This document shows, piece by piece, positions 1-6,999 of a DNA stretch of 12,167 nt. The position numbers were made by a program, and so were the translations under genes. How positions within the stretch are numbered: position 1 is the stretch's first letter; each line of letters opens with the position of its first letter. The stretch spans positions 1 to 12,167 of the forward strand of contig MCFG01000735.1 of assembly GCA_002104895.1 (NCBI GenBank), given 5' to 3'. Source of the stretch: Anaeromyces robustus. Lineage: Eukaryota; Neocallimastigomycota; Neocallimastigomycetes; Neocallimastigales; Neocallimastigaceae. The notes under the pieces were generated by a model. It made no database searches. It was not told the origin of the DNA and was given only the letters and a program-made list of their open reading frames with translations.

Positions 1-2
1 GC

Positions 3-62
3 AAAATTAAAAATAGACCATATAACAGAATTGAAAACAAAAGTAATAAAAATTTTTGCAAT
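3..62 (+). pseudogene. Integrase upstream segment in another frame
   Basis: The frame starting at base 3 is open to a TAA at 63-65 and reads K-I-K-N-R-P-Y-N, which resembles the basic and aromatic stretch normally found between the copia integrase zinc knuckle and the first catalytic Asp. The main integrase frame (base 56 onward) is closed upstream by several stops (8, 14, 23, 32, 44, 47). The two frames meet at a run of five T at 53-57, where one base appears to be missing. The TTG at 56 is therefore not a real start codon. The zinc-binding His and Cys residues are beyond the window edge. Confidence 0.6.
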
Positions 63-2674
63 TAATTTATATAGACATTGTAGGACCAATCCATCCATCC
101 ATCTACGAAAATTCATATTTCATTACAATAGTAGATGATTTTTCAAGGTATGGTTGGGTACTATTTATTAAACAAAAAGGAGATACACTAGAAGCATTTA
201 AGATATGGTCAAAGAAAATTACTAATGAAGTAGGATCACCAATTATTCACTTGAGAAGTGATAATGGAGGTGAATTCACTTCAAATCATTTTAGAGAATA
301 TTGCAAGGAAAATGGTATTACTCAAGAATTTACTATTCCCGGTAATCCTCAACAGAATGGCAGAGCTGAAAGATTAAATGGAACCTTAGTTCAGGCAGCT
401 ACCTCTATGCTAAAAGATGCTAAATTAGGAAGGTCTTTTTGGGAAGATGCAGTTTCGACTGCAAATTATATTCATAATAGAATTCCCCATCAAGGTAATG
501 ATATGAAAATTCCATATGAAGAATTTTATAAAACTAAAGTAAATTATAATAATTTTCATGTTTTTGGGTGTAAAGTATTTCATTTAAATAATAATGAAAT
601 AAAACATAAATTTTTTGAACCAGGAAGAGAAGGAATTTTCTTAGGCTACAATAATGAATCCTCTGGCTTTAAAATTTTAGATATCAAAACAAACAAGGTA
701 GTTAGAAGAAGAGTTGTTGAATTTATTGAAGATCAACCTGGAAACTACAACTATAATGGCTGTTTAAATAAACTCCAGGAAAGCGATAACTCTTCGATTA
801 ATGAAGAAGATGAATTTACTATTAATAATAATATTAGTTACGAAAACAATAAAAATAATAATTTAAATAATATTACCCTTCAAAGCAATGTTAATTATAA
901 AACTATAAATGGTGTCATTGAATTTATCAATGACAATTCACAAAATCATTCAATTAACACTAACAAAATTAAATCTACAAATTTAAATGAAAATCTTTAT
1001 TTAGATAAACATAATGTTGAAATTGACAATTTAAATTACAATTATCGCGTAAATAATAACATTTATAAAAATGATCACATTAATAATTCTAACAATTTAA
1101 ATTTTCCAACAAATGAGAATGAAAATAAAATTAATAATAAAAATGAAAATGTTAATGAAAATTATATTGTTAATGAACTTAATGTTAAATCTTCCAATAA
1201 TGACAATGAAGTAATTCCTAATGACAGTACTTCTTTAAAATTAAATGATAGTAAACCTGACGACTCAATTAAATCGAATTCCGACGTTAATTCAGAAGAT
1301 GAAATGAGCATTGATGAAATGCCACTCTCTGAATTAATCAATAAAAGACTTAAATCAAATTCAAATAACACTTCTTACAATAAAGAATTTTATAAAAATA
1401 AAAATAATAAATTTAATGATTCTGGTTTTAATAATTCTTCAAGTAAACAAGAATTTCAAAAGAACATTTCAATTGATCAAAATAATTTTATTAATAATTT
1501 TATGAACAAAGAGAACAAAACGAATGATTCAATTGATCAAAATAATTTTAATAATAATTTTATGAACAAAGAGGACAAATCGAATGATCATAAGTTTTTA
1601 AAAGACAATTTTAAAATCAGGGAGGAACAAAATATAAATAATAAAATAAATTCAAACAATAATTTTAAAATTGATAATGATACAAATAAGGAAAATATAA
1701 ATAATAAAATTAACACTACAAAAAAATTCAAAATTAAAAATAAAGTAAACAATAATAAAATCAATATTCACAATAAGAAAAACAATTATAATACTTCAAA
1801 TTCATATAAGAAAGATAATAAATTTACAGTTATATCAAACAACAATAAGAAAATAAATATAAATATAAACTTACCTCAAAATAATAGAACTAATAAATTT
1901 ATTAACAATCAACTAATTTTAAATGATGGAAAGTTTGAAAATTTAAACATTGAAAAATTTATTGATGGAAATCTTGAAAATTTAAACATTGAAAAATTAA
2001 TTGATAACATTTTTGATGATCAAAATAAAAATGAAAATAAACAATTATTGAAGAACTTAATTAAATTTGATATAAATAAATTTGTAAACAAAGAAAATAA
2101 CAATAATAAAAATAATATTTATAAAAAGGAATTTAATAATGAAAATATAAAATTTTTCTCTAATAATAATAATAATAATAATAATATTTACTTACCTTTT
2201 AAATTCAAAAGCACTTTAACAAACAGTAATTCAAACGATTTAGAGAAAAATAATGTTAAAAGAAATGGTAATTTAGAAAACAAAAATAGTAATTCAATAA
2301 ATAAAAATAATTTTATTTTAAAAAATATTGATTGGACCAATAAATTTACATTACCCAATAATTTAAATAAAATTTCAAATGATAATAATAAAAATTTAAT
2401 TAATAATAATAAAGAATTAATTAAAAGGAATAAAGTATTAAACAATAAATCAATTTCAAATGAAAATTCATTTATTAACAAATCACGCTTGGGCAAGCAT
2501 AAGAGAGATGAATCCAACAAAATAGACAATAGTAGACAAAAGAAAAGAACTGCCCAAGATACAAAAAACAAAGACAATATACATAGAGTAGAAGTTATGA
2601 TTGAATTAACCAAATCAGCATTCCTAATTCTTTCAAGGAGATTTTCAAAAGAAAAGATAAGGATAAATGGATAG
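56..2674 (+). CDS. Copia integrase core plus Asn-rich linker (pol fragment)
   Basis: Residues 1-145 are the integrase catalytic core, which inserts the cDNA into host DNA. The DDE triad is visible as D7 (in IDIVGP), D69 (in RSDNGGEF) and E105 (in NGRAERLNG), with the standard 35-residue gap between the last two. Residues 155-224 match the copia integrase C-terminal region, including an FEPGREGIFLGY segment and the VVRRRVVEF end. From about residue 245 to 840 the protein is low-complexity Asn/Lys/Ile sequence with short tandem repeats, far longer than the linker usual between integrase and RT. The sequence V-E-V-M-I-E-L near 2588-2608 is the last part that fits a copia polyprotein; the final 22 codons are out of frame with the RT region that follows. 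No ATG begins the frame, so this is an internal part of pol. Confidence 0.93.
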   Translation: MQLIYIDIVGPIHPSIYENSYFITIVDDFSRYGWVLFIKQKGDTLEAFKIWSKKITNEVGSPIIHLRSDNGGEFTSNHFREYCKENGITQEFTIPGNPQQNGRAERLNGTLVQAATSMLKDAKLGRSFWEDAVSTANYIHNRIPHQGNDMKIPYEEFYKTKVNYNNFHVFGCKVFHLNNNEIKHKFFEPGREGIFLGYNNESSGFKILDIKTNKVVRRRVVEFIEDQPGNYNYNGCLNKLQESDNSSINEEDEFTINNNISYENNKNNNLNNITLQSNVNYKTINGVIEFINDNSQNHSINTNKIKSTNLNENLYLDKHNVEIDNLNYNYRVNNNIYKNDHINNSNNLNFPTNENENKINNKNENVNENYIVNELNVKSSNNDNEVIPNDSTSLKLNDSKPDDSIKSNSDVNSEDEMSIDEMPLSELINKRLKSNSNNTSYNKEFYKNKNNKFNDSGFNNSSSKQEFQKNISIDQNNFINNFMNKENKTNDSIDQNNFNNNFMNKEDKSNDHKFLKDNFKIREEQNINNKINSNNNFKIDNDTNKENINNKINTTKKFKIKNKVNNNKINIHNKKNNYNTSNSYKKDNKFTVISNNNKKINININLPQNNRTNKFINNQLILNDGKFENLNIEKFIDGNLENLNIEKLIDNIFDDQNKNENKQLLKNLIKFDINKFVNKENNNNKNNIYKKEFNNENIKFFSNNNNNNNNIYLPFKFKSTLTNSNSNDLEKNNVKRNGNLENKNSNSINKNNFILKNIDWTNKFTLPNNLNKISNDNNKNLINNNKELIKRNKVLNNKSISNENSFINKSRLGKHKRDESNKIDNSRQKKRTAQDTKNKDNIHRVEVMIELTKSAFLILSRRFSKEKIRING
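1469..1588 (+). repeat. 60-bp in-frame tandem duplication in pol linker
   Basis: Two adjacent 60-bp units (1469-1528 and 1529-1588) encode 20 residues each, both beginning SIDQNNF and ending in an ND pair, with only a few substitutions. The duplication keeps the frame and shows that the Asn-rich linker has grown partly by tandem duplication. Confidence 0.9.
1925..2002 (+). repeat. 39-bp in-frame tandem duplication in pol linker
   Basis: Two 39-bp units (1925-1963 and 1964-2002) encode 13 residues each, DGKFENLNIEKFI and DGNLENLNIEKLI. This is a second, independent in-frame duplication in the same linker. Confidence 0.9.
2162..2185 (+). repeat. (AAT)8 poly-Asn tract in pol linker
   Basis: Eight consecutive AAT codons give a pure Asn run inside the linker. 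It is a triplet microsatellite within coding sequence, so length changes would keep the frame. Confidence 0.85.
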
Positions 2675-3474
2675 AAGCTATCGAATCAGAACTTAACAAC
2701 ATGAAGGTAAGAAAAGTATTCATTAGAGTCAATAAAATACCCAAAGGAGCAAACATTATCAACTGCAGATGGGTATTTACTATAAAAAGAGATAGCCAAG
2801 GAAATGTAATAAAATGGAAAGCTAGATTGGTAGCGAAAGGGTTTACCCAAATCTATGGTCAGGACTTCAATGACACATTTGCTCCCACACTGAAACAAGA
2901 CTCTTTAAGGATATTTATCACCATCTCTGTTGAATATGAATTTGAAATACATCAACTAGATATAAAAGCTGCATATCTATATGCCGACTTAAAAGAAGAG
3001 ATATACATGAAAGCACCAGAAGGTGATAAGTATTACAAGAAAGGCTTCTGGAAGTTAAACAAAGCACTTTATGGACTCAAACAAAGTGCTAGAGAATGGA
3101 ATGAAACGGTAAGTAAGACTTTAATAGAATTCGGCTTTAAACAATTAGTTAGTGAGCCATGCATTTTTATAAAAAAGGAAAATAATGTAATCAAGTGTAT
3201 GGTAGGAATATATGTCGATGACATATTAATTGCTGGTAAAATTAAGACTATTAATAAAATAAAAGAATTAATAAAAGGAAAGTATAGTGTCACCGATACA
3301 GGTAAAGCAAATTTCATTATAGGTATTAAGATTGAAAAATTAAACAATGGATATTTAATTCATCAAGAAAGGTACGTAAATGATATACTAAATAAATTTG
3401 GTTTAGAAAATTGCAGAATAGTAAAAACTCCACAACCTACTAACAAAGAAGACAATAAAAATAAAAAAATTTGA
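2605..3474 (+). CDS. Copia reverse transcriptase (pol fragment)
   Basis: This frame opens after a TGA at 2602-2604. Its first codons read N-Q-I-S-I-P-N-S-F-K and then WIEAIESELNNM, the usual copia lead-in to RT, so the ATG at 2701 is internal and not a start. Counted from 2701, the RT core shows CRWVFTIKR (22-30), KARLVAKGFTQ (40-50), QLDIKAAYLY with catalytic D87, LYGLKQSAREW (123-133) and the YVDD box at 171-174 with catalytic D173 and D174. The domain copies element RNA into cDNA in the virus-like particle. The frame ends at TGA 3472-3474, just after an A7 run, where the RNase H lead-in continues in another frame. All catalytic residues are intact. Confidence 0.94.
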   Translation: MNQISIPNSFKEIFKRKDKDKWIEAIESELNNMKVRKVFIRVNKIPKGANIINCRWVFTIKRDSQGNVIKWKARLVAKGFTQIYGQDFNDTFAPTLKQDSLRIFITISVEYEFEIHQLDIKAAYLYADLKEEIYMKAPEGDKYYKKGFWKLNKALYGLKQSAREWNETVSKTLIEFGFKQLVSEPCIFIKKENNVIKCMVGIYVDDILIAGKIKTINKIKELIKGKYSVTDTGKANFIIGIKIEKLNNGYLIHQERYVNDILNKFGLENCRIVKTPQPTNKEDNKNKKI

Positions 3475-4138
3475 TCCAACCACTTATAGAGCAGCAGTTG
3501 GAAGTTTACTTTATTTAGCCATATGCACAAGACCAGACTTATTATTTGCTGTGGTACGCGCCTCCAGAAGATCTCAAAATCCGACCTTAAATGATTGGGA
3601 GAACATTGTACAAATTTTTAAATACTTAAAAGGAACCAAGCATTATGGAATATTATTCACCAAAAATAACAACATAAGAACATACGTAGATGCGGACTAT
3701 GGAAGCGACCAAGAGACTCGAAGATCAACCACCGGATATGTATACTTTCTAGGTTCAGCACCAACAAGTTGGTACTCCAAGTTACAACATTGTGTGGCTA
3801 CCTCAACTGCAGAATCCGAATATTATGCTTTATGTGAATGCGCTAAACATTCACTCTGGTACCAAAATATCTTAAAAGAACTCGGAATAAACCACAGATG
3901 TACAAAAATTTTTGTAGACAATCAAGCCGCTATACATAATGCAAAGAACAAAACAATAAATATAAAATCAAAACACATAGACATAAAATATCACAAGATA
4001 AGAGAATTAATTAATGAAGAAAGAATTAAATTAGAATATATAAAATCAAAGGATAATATTGCAGATGGTTTTACTAAATATTTAAATAGTAACAAAATGA
4101 CTGAGTTTAGAAATAGATTATTATACAAATATAAATGA
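3470..4138 (+). CDS. RT tail and RNase H domain (pol fragment)
   Basis: The segment from 3470 begins FDPTTYRAAVGSLLYLA and TRPDLLFAV, the standard copia stretch between the RT palm and RNase H, so the GTG at 3551 is not the start. Counted from 3551, RNase H shows YVDADYGSD (45-53), RRSTTGYVYFLG (57-68), SWYSKLQ (73-79), STAESEYYAL (85-94), VDNQAAI (122-128), KHIDIKYHKIRE (141-152) and DNIADGFTK (168-176). The acidic residues expected for catalysis are present (the DAD pair at 47/49, E88, D123, D172). The domain removes the RNA strand during cDNA synthesis. It ends at TGA 4136-4138, 28 bp before the LTR, as expected for the end of a copia pol. Confidence 0.94.
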   Translation, partial: FDPTTYRAAVGSLLYLAICTRPDLLFAVVRASRRSQNPTLNDWENIVQIFKYLKGTKHYGILFTKNNNIRTYVDADYGSDQETRRSTTGYVYFLGSAPTSWYSKLQHCVATSTAESEYYALCECAKHSLWYQNILKELGINHRCTKIFVDNQAAIHNAKNKTINIKSKHIDIKYHKIRELINEERIKLEYIKSKDNIADGFTKYLNSNKMTEFRNRLLYKYK

Positions 4139-4159
4139 ATAAAAGATTTTAAAAATTTT

Positions 4160-4166
4160 AGGAGAA
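4160..4166 (+). other. Probable polypurine tract
   Basis: AGGAGAA lies immediately 5' of the LTR's TGTG. A purine run in this position is where plus-strand DNA synthesis is primed in LTR elements. It is short, so the position is the main support. Confidence 0.6.
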
Positions 4167-4472
4167 TGTGAAAAATAAATATTAATTTAATGTTTATATT
4201 TTTATGTTCTTTAAAATAAATTAGTCACATGATATACATAAATTAATTATTAAAATACATTTATTTTTCTATAAAATAAAATTGTTTAATATCTTTATTA
4301 AATTCTCTCTTTAATTAATAGTTCAATTTTAGAGATATTATTTCAATAGTTAGTTGTAACTAAATATAAACGGGTAGTTAATTTATTTTATTTTAATAAT
4401 AAACATATTATTAAAACCAATTTATAATTTGTGTTGACAAATTTAGTGTTGTAAATTGTATAGAAATTCACA
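4167..4472 (+). repeat. 3' long terminal repeat, 306 bp
   Basis: The LTR begins TGTGAA and ends TTCACA, a perfect 6-bp terminal inverted repeat with the canonical TG...CA ends. It follows the pol stop and a purine tract, and position 4473 onward matches host-gene sequence, which fixes the right edge. TATAAA-like boxes occur at 4270-4275 and 4365-4370, and AATAAA-like signals are present, as expected for promoter and polyadenylation functions. The 5' LTR needed to confirm the length is outside the window. Confidence 0.88.
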
Positions 4473-5269
4473 CGTGAAGTAGGAGAAGTTGATAAACATG
4501 TAGATTTAAATAACATTGATAATGATGAAAAAACAGGCGAATTAGATTTTTCTACCATATATAAGGATGATAATGGTAATCCTATTAAAAATGATTGTGA
4601 TACCTTATTTTATTATATAGAAAATACTTTTACTGAAATAATGGATGACGTAATCCAGGAGAGTGTTAAAAATGGTTATTTAAAAAAAGATGAAAATGGA
4701 GATTATATCTATTTGGATAATGAGGAAGGTGGTAATCTCCGAAAGAGAAATTTAAATAAATTATACAAAAATTTCTATAAAACCAATAATACAGTTAATT
4801 TAGAAAAGAGGAAAACTTTTAATAAACGTTATGAACCAGATTTTGAAAAGAAAATTCAAGTAGCTATAAGTATGGGTAAATCATTACAATATGCAAAACG
4901 AATGGCATATGAACAAGACACTGCTAATTTAAAAAATAATTTATATATAGAAAGTACTAACGGAAATGAACATGTAAGCACTAGATTTCAACAAAATATT
5001 GGTAATTTACAAGCATCAGTTCAACAGACAAAGGTGTATGCAGGTGTTGGTCTAATAATAAAGAAATCTGATATCTATATATCAACAGATGTAAAAGTCG
5101 ATGTATTTGATCATAAAACTAAAATGGTTGGAGATCGAGAAAAATTAACTGCAATAGTTAGGAAAGTAATATACCTAAAAATAATAATAATAGTAATGGA
5201 AAGACAAAAAAAGGAATGCTTACTAAATTAAAAAAAGGTCTACGAAAATTATTTAGGAGAAGAAGTTAA
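4473..5269 (+). pseudogene. 5'-truncated, frameshifted paralogue of the secreted orphan gene
   Basis: Starting at the base after the LTR, this frame reads REVGEVDKHVDLNN and continues colinear with residues 1107 to about 1325 of the 1367-residue protein encoded on the other strand at 6214-10317. Bases 4473-4813 are identical to the intact gene; after that the copies differ at 13 of the next 133 bases. The ATG at 4641 corresponds to internal Met1163, so it is not a native start, and a TAG at 4461-4463 closes the frame inside the LTR. The frame used up to about 5162 ends at TAA 5229-5231 with an atypical Ile-rich tail. The frame beginning near 5165 instead gives a Lys/Arg-rich end (LKKGLRKLFRRRS) stopping at 5267-5269, like the basic tail of the intact protein, so a one-base deletion near 5162-5190 is likely. 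The missing 5' part may lie beyond the left end of the retroelement. It could be transcribed from the LTR. Confidence 0.88.
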
Positions 5270-5300
5270 AAAAAAATAAAAATATAAAATGGAATAAAGC
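4473..5300 (+). repeat. Left arm of ~0.8-kb inverted duplication
   Basis: This arm is homologous, in reverse orientation, to 6186-6999. The outer 341 bp (4473-4813 against 6659-6999) are identical. The homology continues, more diverged, through the C-terminal coding region and into the 3' flank, where a 17-bp block (5284-5300 against 6186-6202) is again identical. Beyond it the flanks turn into different simple repeats. The spacer between arms is about 885 bp. Confidence 0.93.
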
Positions 5301-5716
5301 GAATTGTTGAAAATAAAAATAAAAATAAAAATAAAAACGAAAACAAAAATCAAATAAAATAATAAATAATACATATAAAAGTGAAGTATAAAATAAAATA
5401 AAATAAAAATTAAATAATACAAATAAAAGTGAACTAAAACAAAATAAAATATAAATGAAGTAAAACATAATATATAAATAATAAATATAAGTAAAAATAA
5501 AAATAAATAAAATAAAAACAAATAAAATAAAAATAACAATAAAATATAAAATATAAAATATTAAGTAAAATAAAAATTTAAATAAAAATTAATATTTTAT
5601 ATAAGTAAAATTAAAATTTAAATAATAATTATATAAATAACAAGTAGAATGAAATAATATATATAAATATATATAATATGAAGTAAATATATAAATGTTA
5701 TCAGTTACATATTCAA
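5301..5716. other. A-rich simple-sequence spacer
   Basis: This is low-complexity A/T sequence dominated by AAAAT, AAAATA and TAAAA units (clearest at 5308-5340) grading into TA-rich sequence. The long open frames on its minus strand are Phe/Tyr/Leu-rich translations of these repeats, and I see no gene. Confidence 0.8.
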
Positions 5717-5738
5717 AATTTTGATACGTATCAAAATT
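5717..5738. repeat. 22-bp perfect palindrome
   Basis: AATTTTGATAC followed by GTATCAAAATT is self-complementary with no spacer. It stands out from the surrounding simple repeats because it contains G and C at matched positions. It may be a protein-binding site or a short cruciform; its function is unknown. Confidence 0.8.
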
Positions 5739-5760
5739 CTAAAAAATTAACAATATATGG

Positions 5761-5784
5761 GAATTAGAGATGGAATTAGAGATG
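5761..5784. repeat. 12-bp tandem duplication
   Basis: GAATTAGAGATG is present twice in a row (5761-5772 and 5773-5784), a perfect short tandem duplication, probably from replication slippage. Confidence 0.85.
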
Positions 5785-5861
5785 GTAAATAGAATGATCC
5801 TATTTAAAAATACATATTAAATTTTTTTTTTTTTTTTTGAAATTATTTGTATTAATTTAAC

Positions 5862-5915
5862 TTGTTACAATATTTTTATATATGATATATTTGATATATA
5901 AAAATATTGTAACAA
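5862..5915. repeat. Long perfect hairpin (22-bp arms, 10-nt loop)
   Basis: The left arm 5862-5883 (starting TTGTTACAATATTTTT) and the right arm 5894-5915 are perfect reverse complements around the loop GATATATTTG. It lies between the converging pseudogene and the intact gene and follows a run of 17 T (5822-5838). It could be a small foldback element or a transcript-end hairpin active on both strands. Confidence 0.88.
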
Positions 5916-5956
5916 ATTTTTTTCTAAAAAAATTTATATTTTGTTTTATTACATAA

Positions 5957-5981
5957 TTTATTTATTTATTTATTTATTTAC

Positions 5982-6012
<31 letters not shown>
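5957..6012. repeat. (TTTA)14 tetranucleotide microsatellite
   Basis: The array holds fourteen TTTA units with a single T-to-C change at 5981. It is simple-sequence DNA downstream of the intact minus-strand gene. Confidence 0.9.
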
Positions 6013-6050
6013 TTATTATTTTCATTATCATATCATTATTATAATTATTA

Positions 6051-6172
<122 letters not shown>

Positions 6173-6185
6173 TTCTATTAATATA

Positions 6186-6999
6186 GCTTTATTCCATTTT
6201 ATTTCTTATTTTATTATTTTCTTTTTGGTCTACTAATTGATTTCGATTTTTTTAAACTAGTACGATGTCCTTGTTTGGATCTTTCTCTATTTAATCTACT
6301 CTTATCAGCTATACTTCCAGATGCTTTTGAATCCATCATTTTAGTACGACTACTACTATCAAATCTTTCCATTTTTCCATCTGATGTTATATAGATATCA
6401 GCTTTCTGAACTACTTGACCAACACCTTCATATATCTTTGTCTGTTGAACTGATACCAGTACATTACCAATATTTTGTTGAATTCTAGTACTTACATGTT
6501 CATTTGGGCCAGAACTATAACTTGTATATAAATTATTTTGTAAATTAGTAGTGCCTTGATCATATGCCATTCGTTTTGCATATTGTAATGATTTAACCAT
6601 ATTTAGAGCTACTTGAACTTTTTTTTCAAAATCTGGATCAAAACGTTTATTAAGAGTCTTCCTCTTTTCTAAATTAACTGTATTATTGGTTTTATAGAAA
6701 TTTTTGTATAATTTATTTAAATTTCTCTTTCGGAGATTACCACCTTCCTCATTATCCAAATAGATATAATCTCCATTTTCATCTTTTTTTAAATAACCAT
6801 TTTTAACACTCTCCTGGATTACGTCATCCATTATTTCAGTAAAAGTATTTTCTATATAATAAAATAAGGTATCACAATCATTTTTAATAGGATTACCATT
6901 ATCATCCTTATATATGGTAGAAAAATCTAATTCGCCTGTTTTTTCATCATTATCAATGTTATTTAAATCTACATGTTTATCAACTTCTCCTACTTCACG
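6186..6999 (-). repeat. Right arm of the inverted duplication
   Basis: This is the 3' coding end and immediate 3' flank of the intact secreted-protein gene, matching 4473-5300 on the other strand. The arm ends on the outside at codon 1107 only because the left copy is cut there by the retroelement; the gene itself continues to 10317. Confidence 0.93.

Larger units (their letters stand above)
1..4472 (+). mobile_element. Ty1/copia LTR retrotransposon, 3' part (5' end outside window)
   Basis: The domain order integrase, then reverse transcriptase, then RNase H, then LTR is diagnostic of the Ty1/copia superfamily (in Ty3/gypsy the integrase comes last). Gag, protease, the integrase zinc-binding region, the primer-binding site and the 5' LTR would lie left of position 1. 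The element ends in an LTR with TGTGAA/TTCACA termini, directly joined to host-gene sequence at 4473. Pol is spread over three forward frames because of three one-base shifts, so this copy is probably not autonomous, although integrase, RT and RNase H catalytic residues all remain. That suggests a fairly recent loss of function or errors in homopolymer runs of the assembly. Confidence 0.95.

Noticed and set aside
2188-2613. Minus-strand Leu/Phe-rich open frame of 141 codons inside pol
   Set aside because: It is a shadow of the Asn/Lys-rich linker codons on the plus strand.
2602-3474. Programmed frameshift sites in pol
   Set aside because: Programmed shifts in copia elements, where known, lie between gag and pol; these lie inside integrase, before RT and before RNase H, so mutation or sequencing error is more likely.
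4641-5231. An independent 196-codon gene starting at ATG 4641
   Set aside because: The ATG matches internal Met1163 of the intact paralogue, homology extends upstream to 4473, and the last codons are out of frame. It is a truncated pseudogene, not a complete gene.
5249-5539. Minus-strand Phe/Tyr/Leu-rich open frames that look like membrane proteins
   Set aside because: They are reverse translations of A-rich simple repeats on the plus strand, overlap each other in different frames, and cover the 3' flank of the pseudogene.
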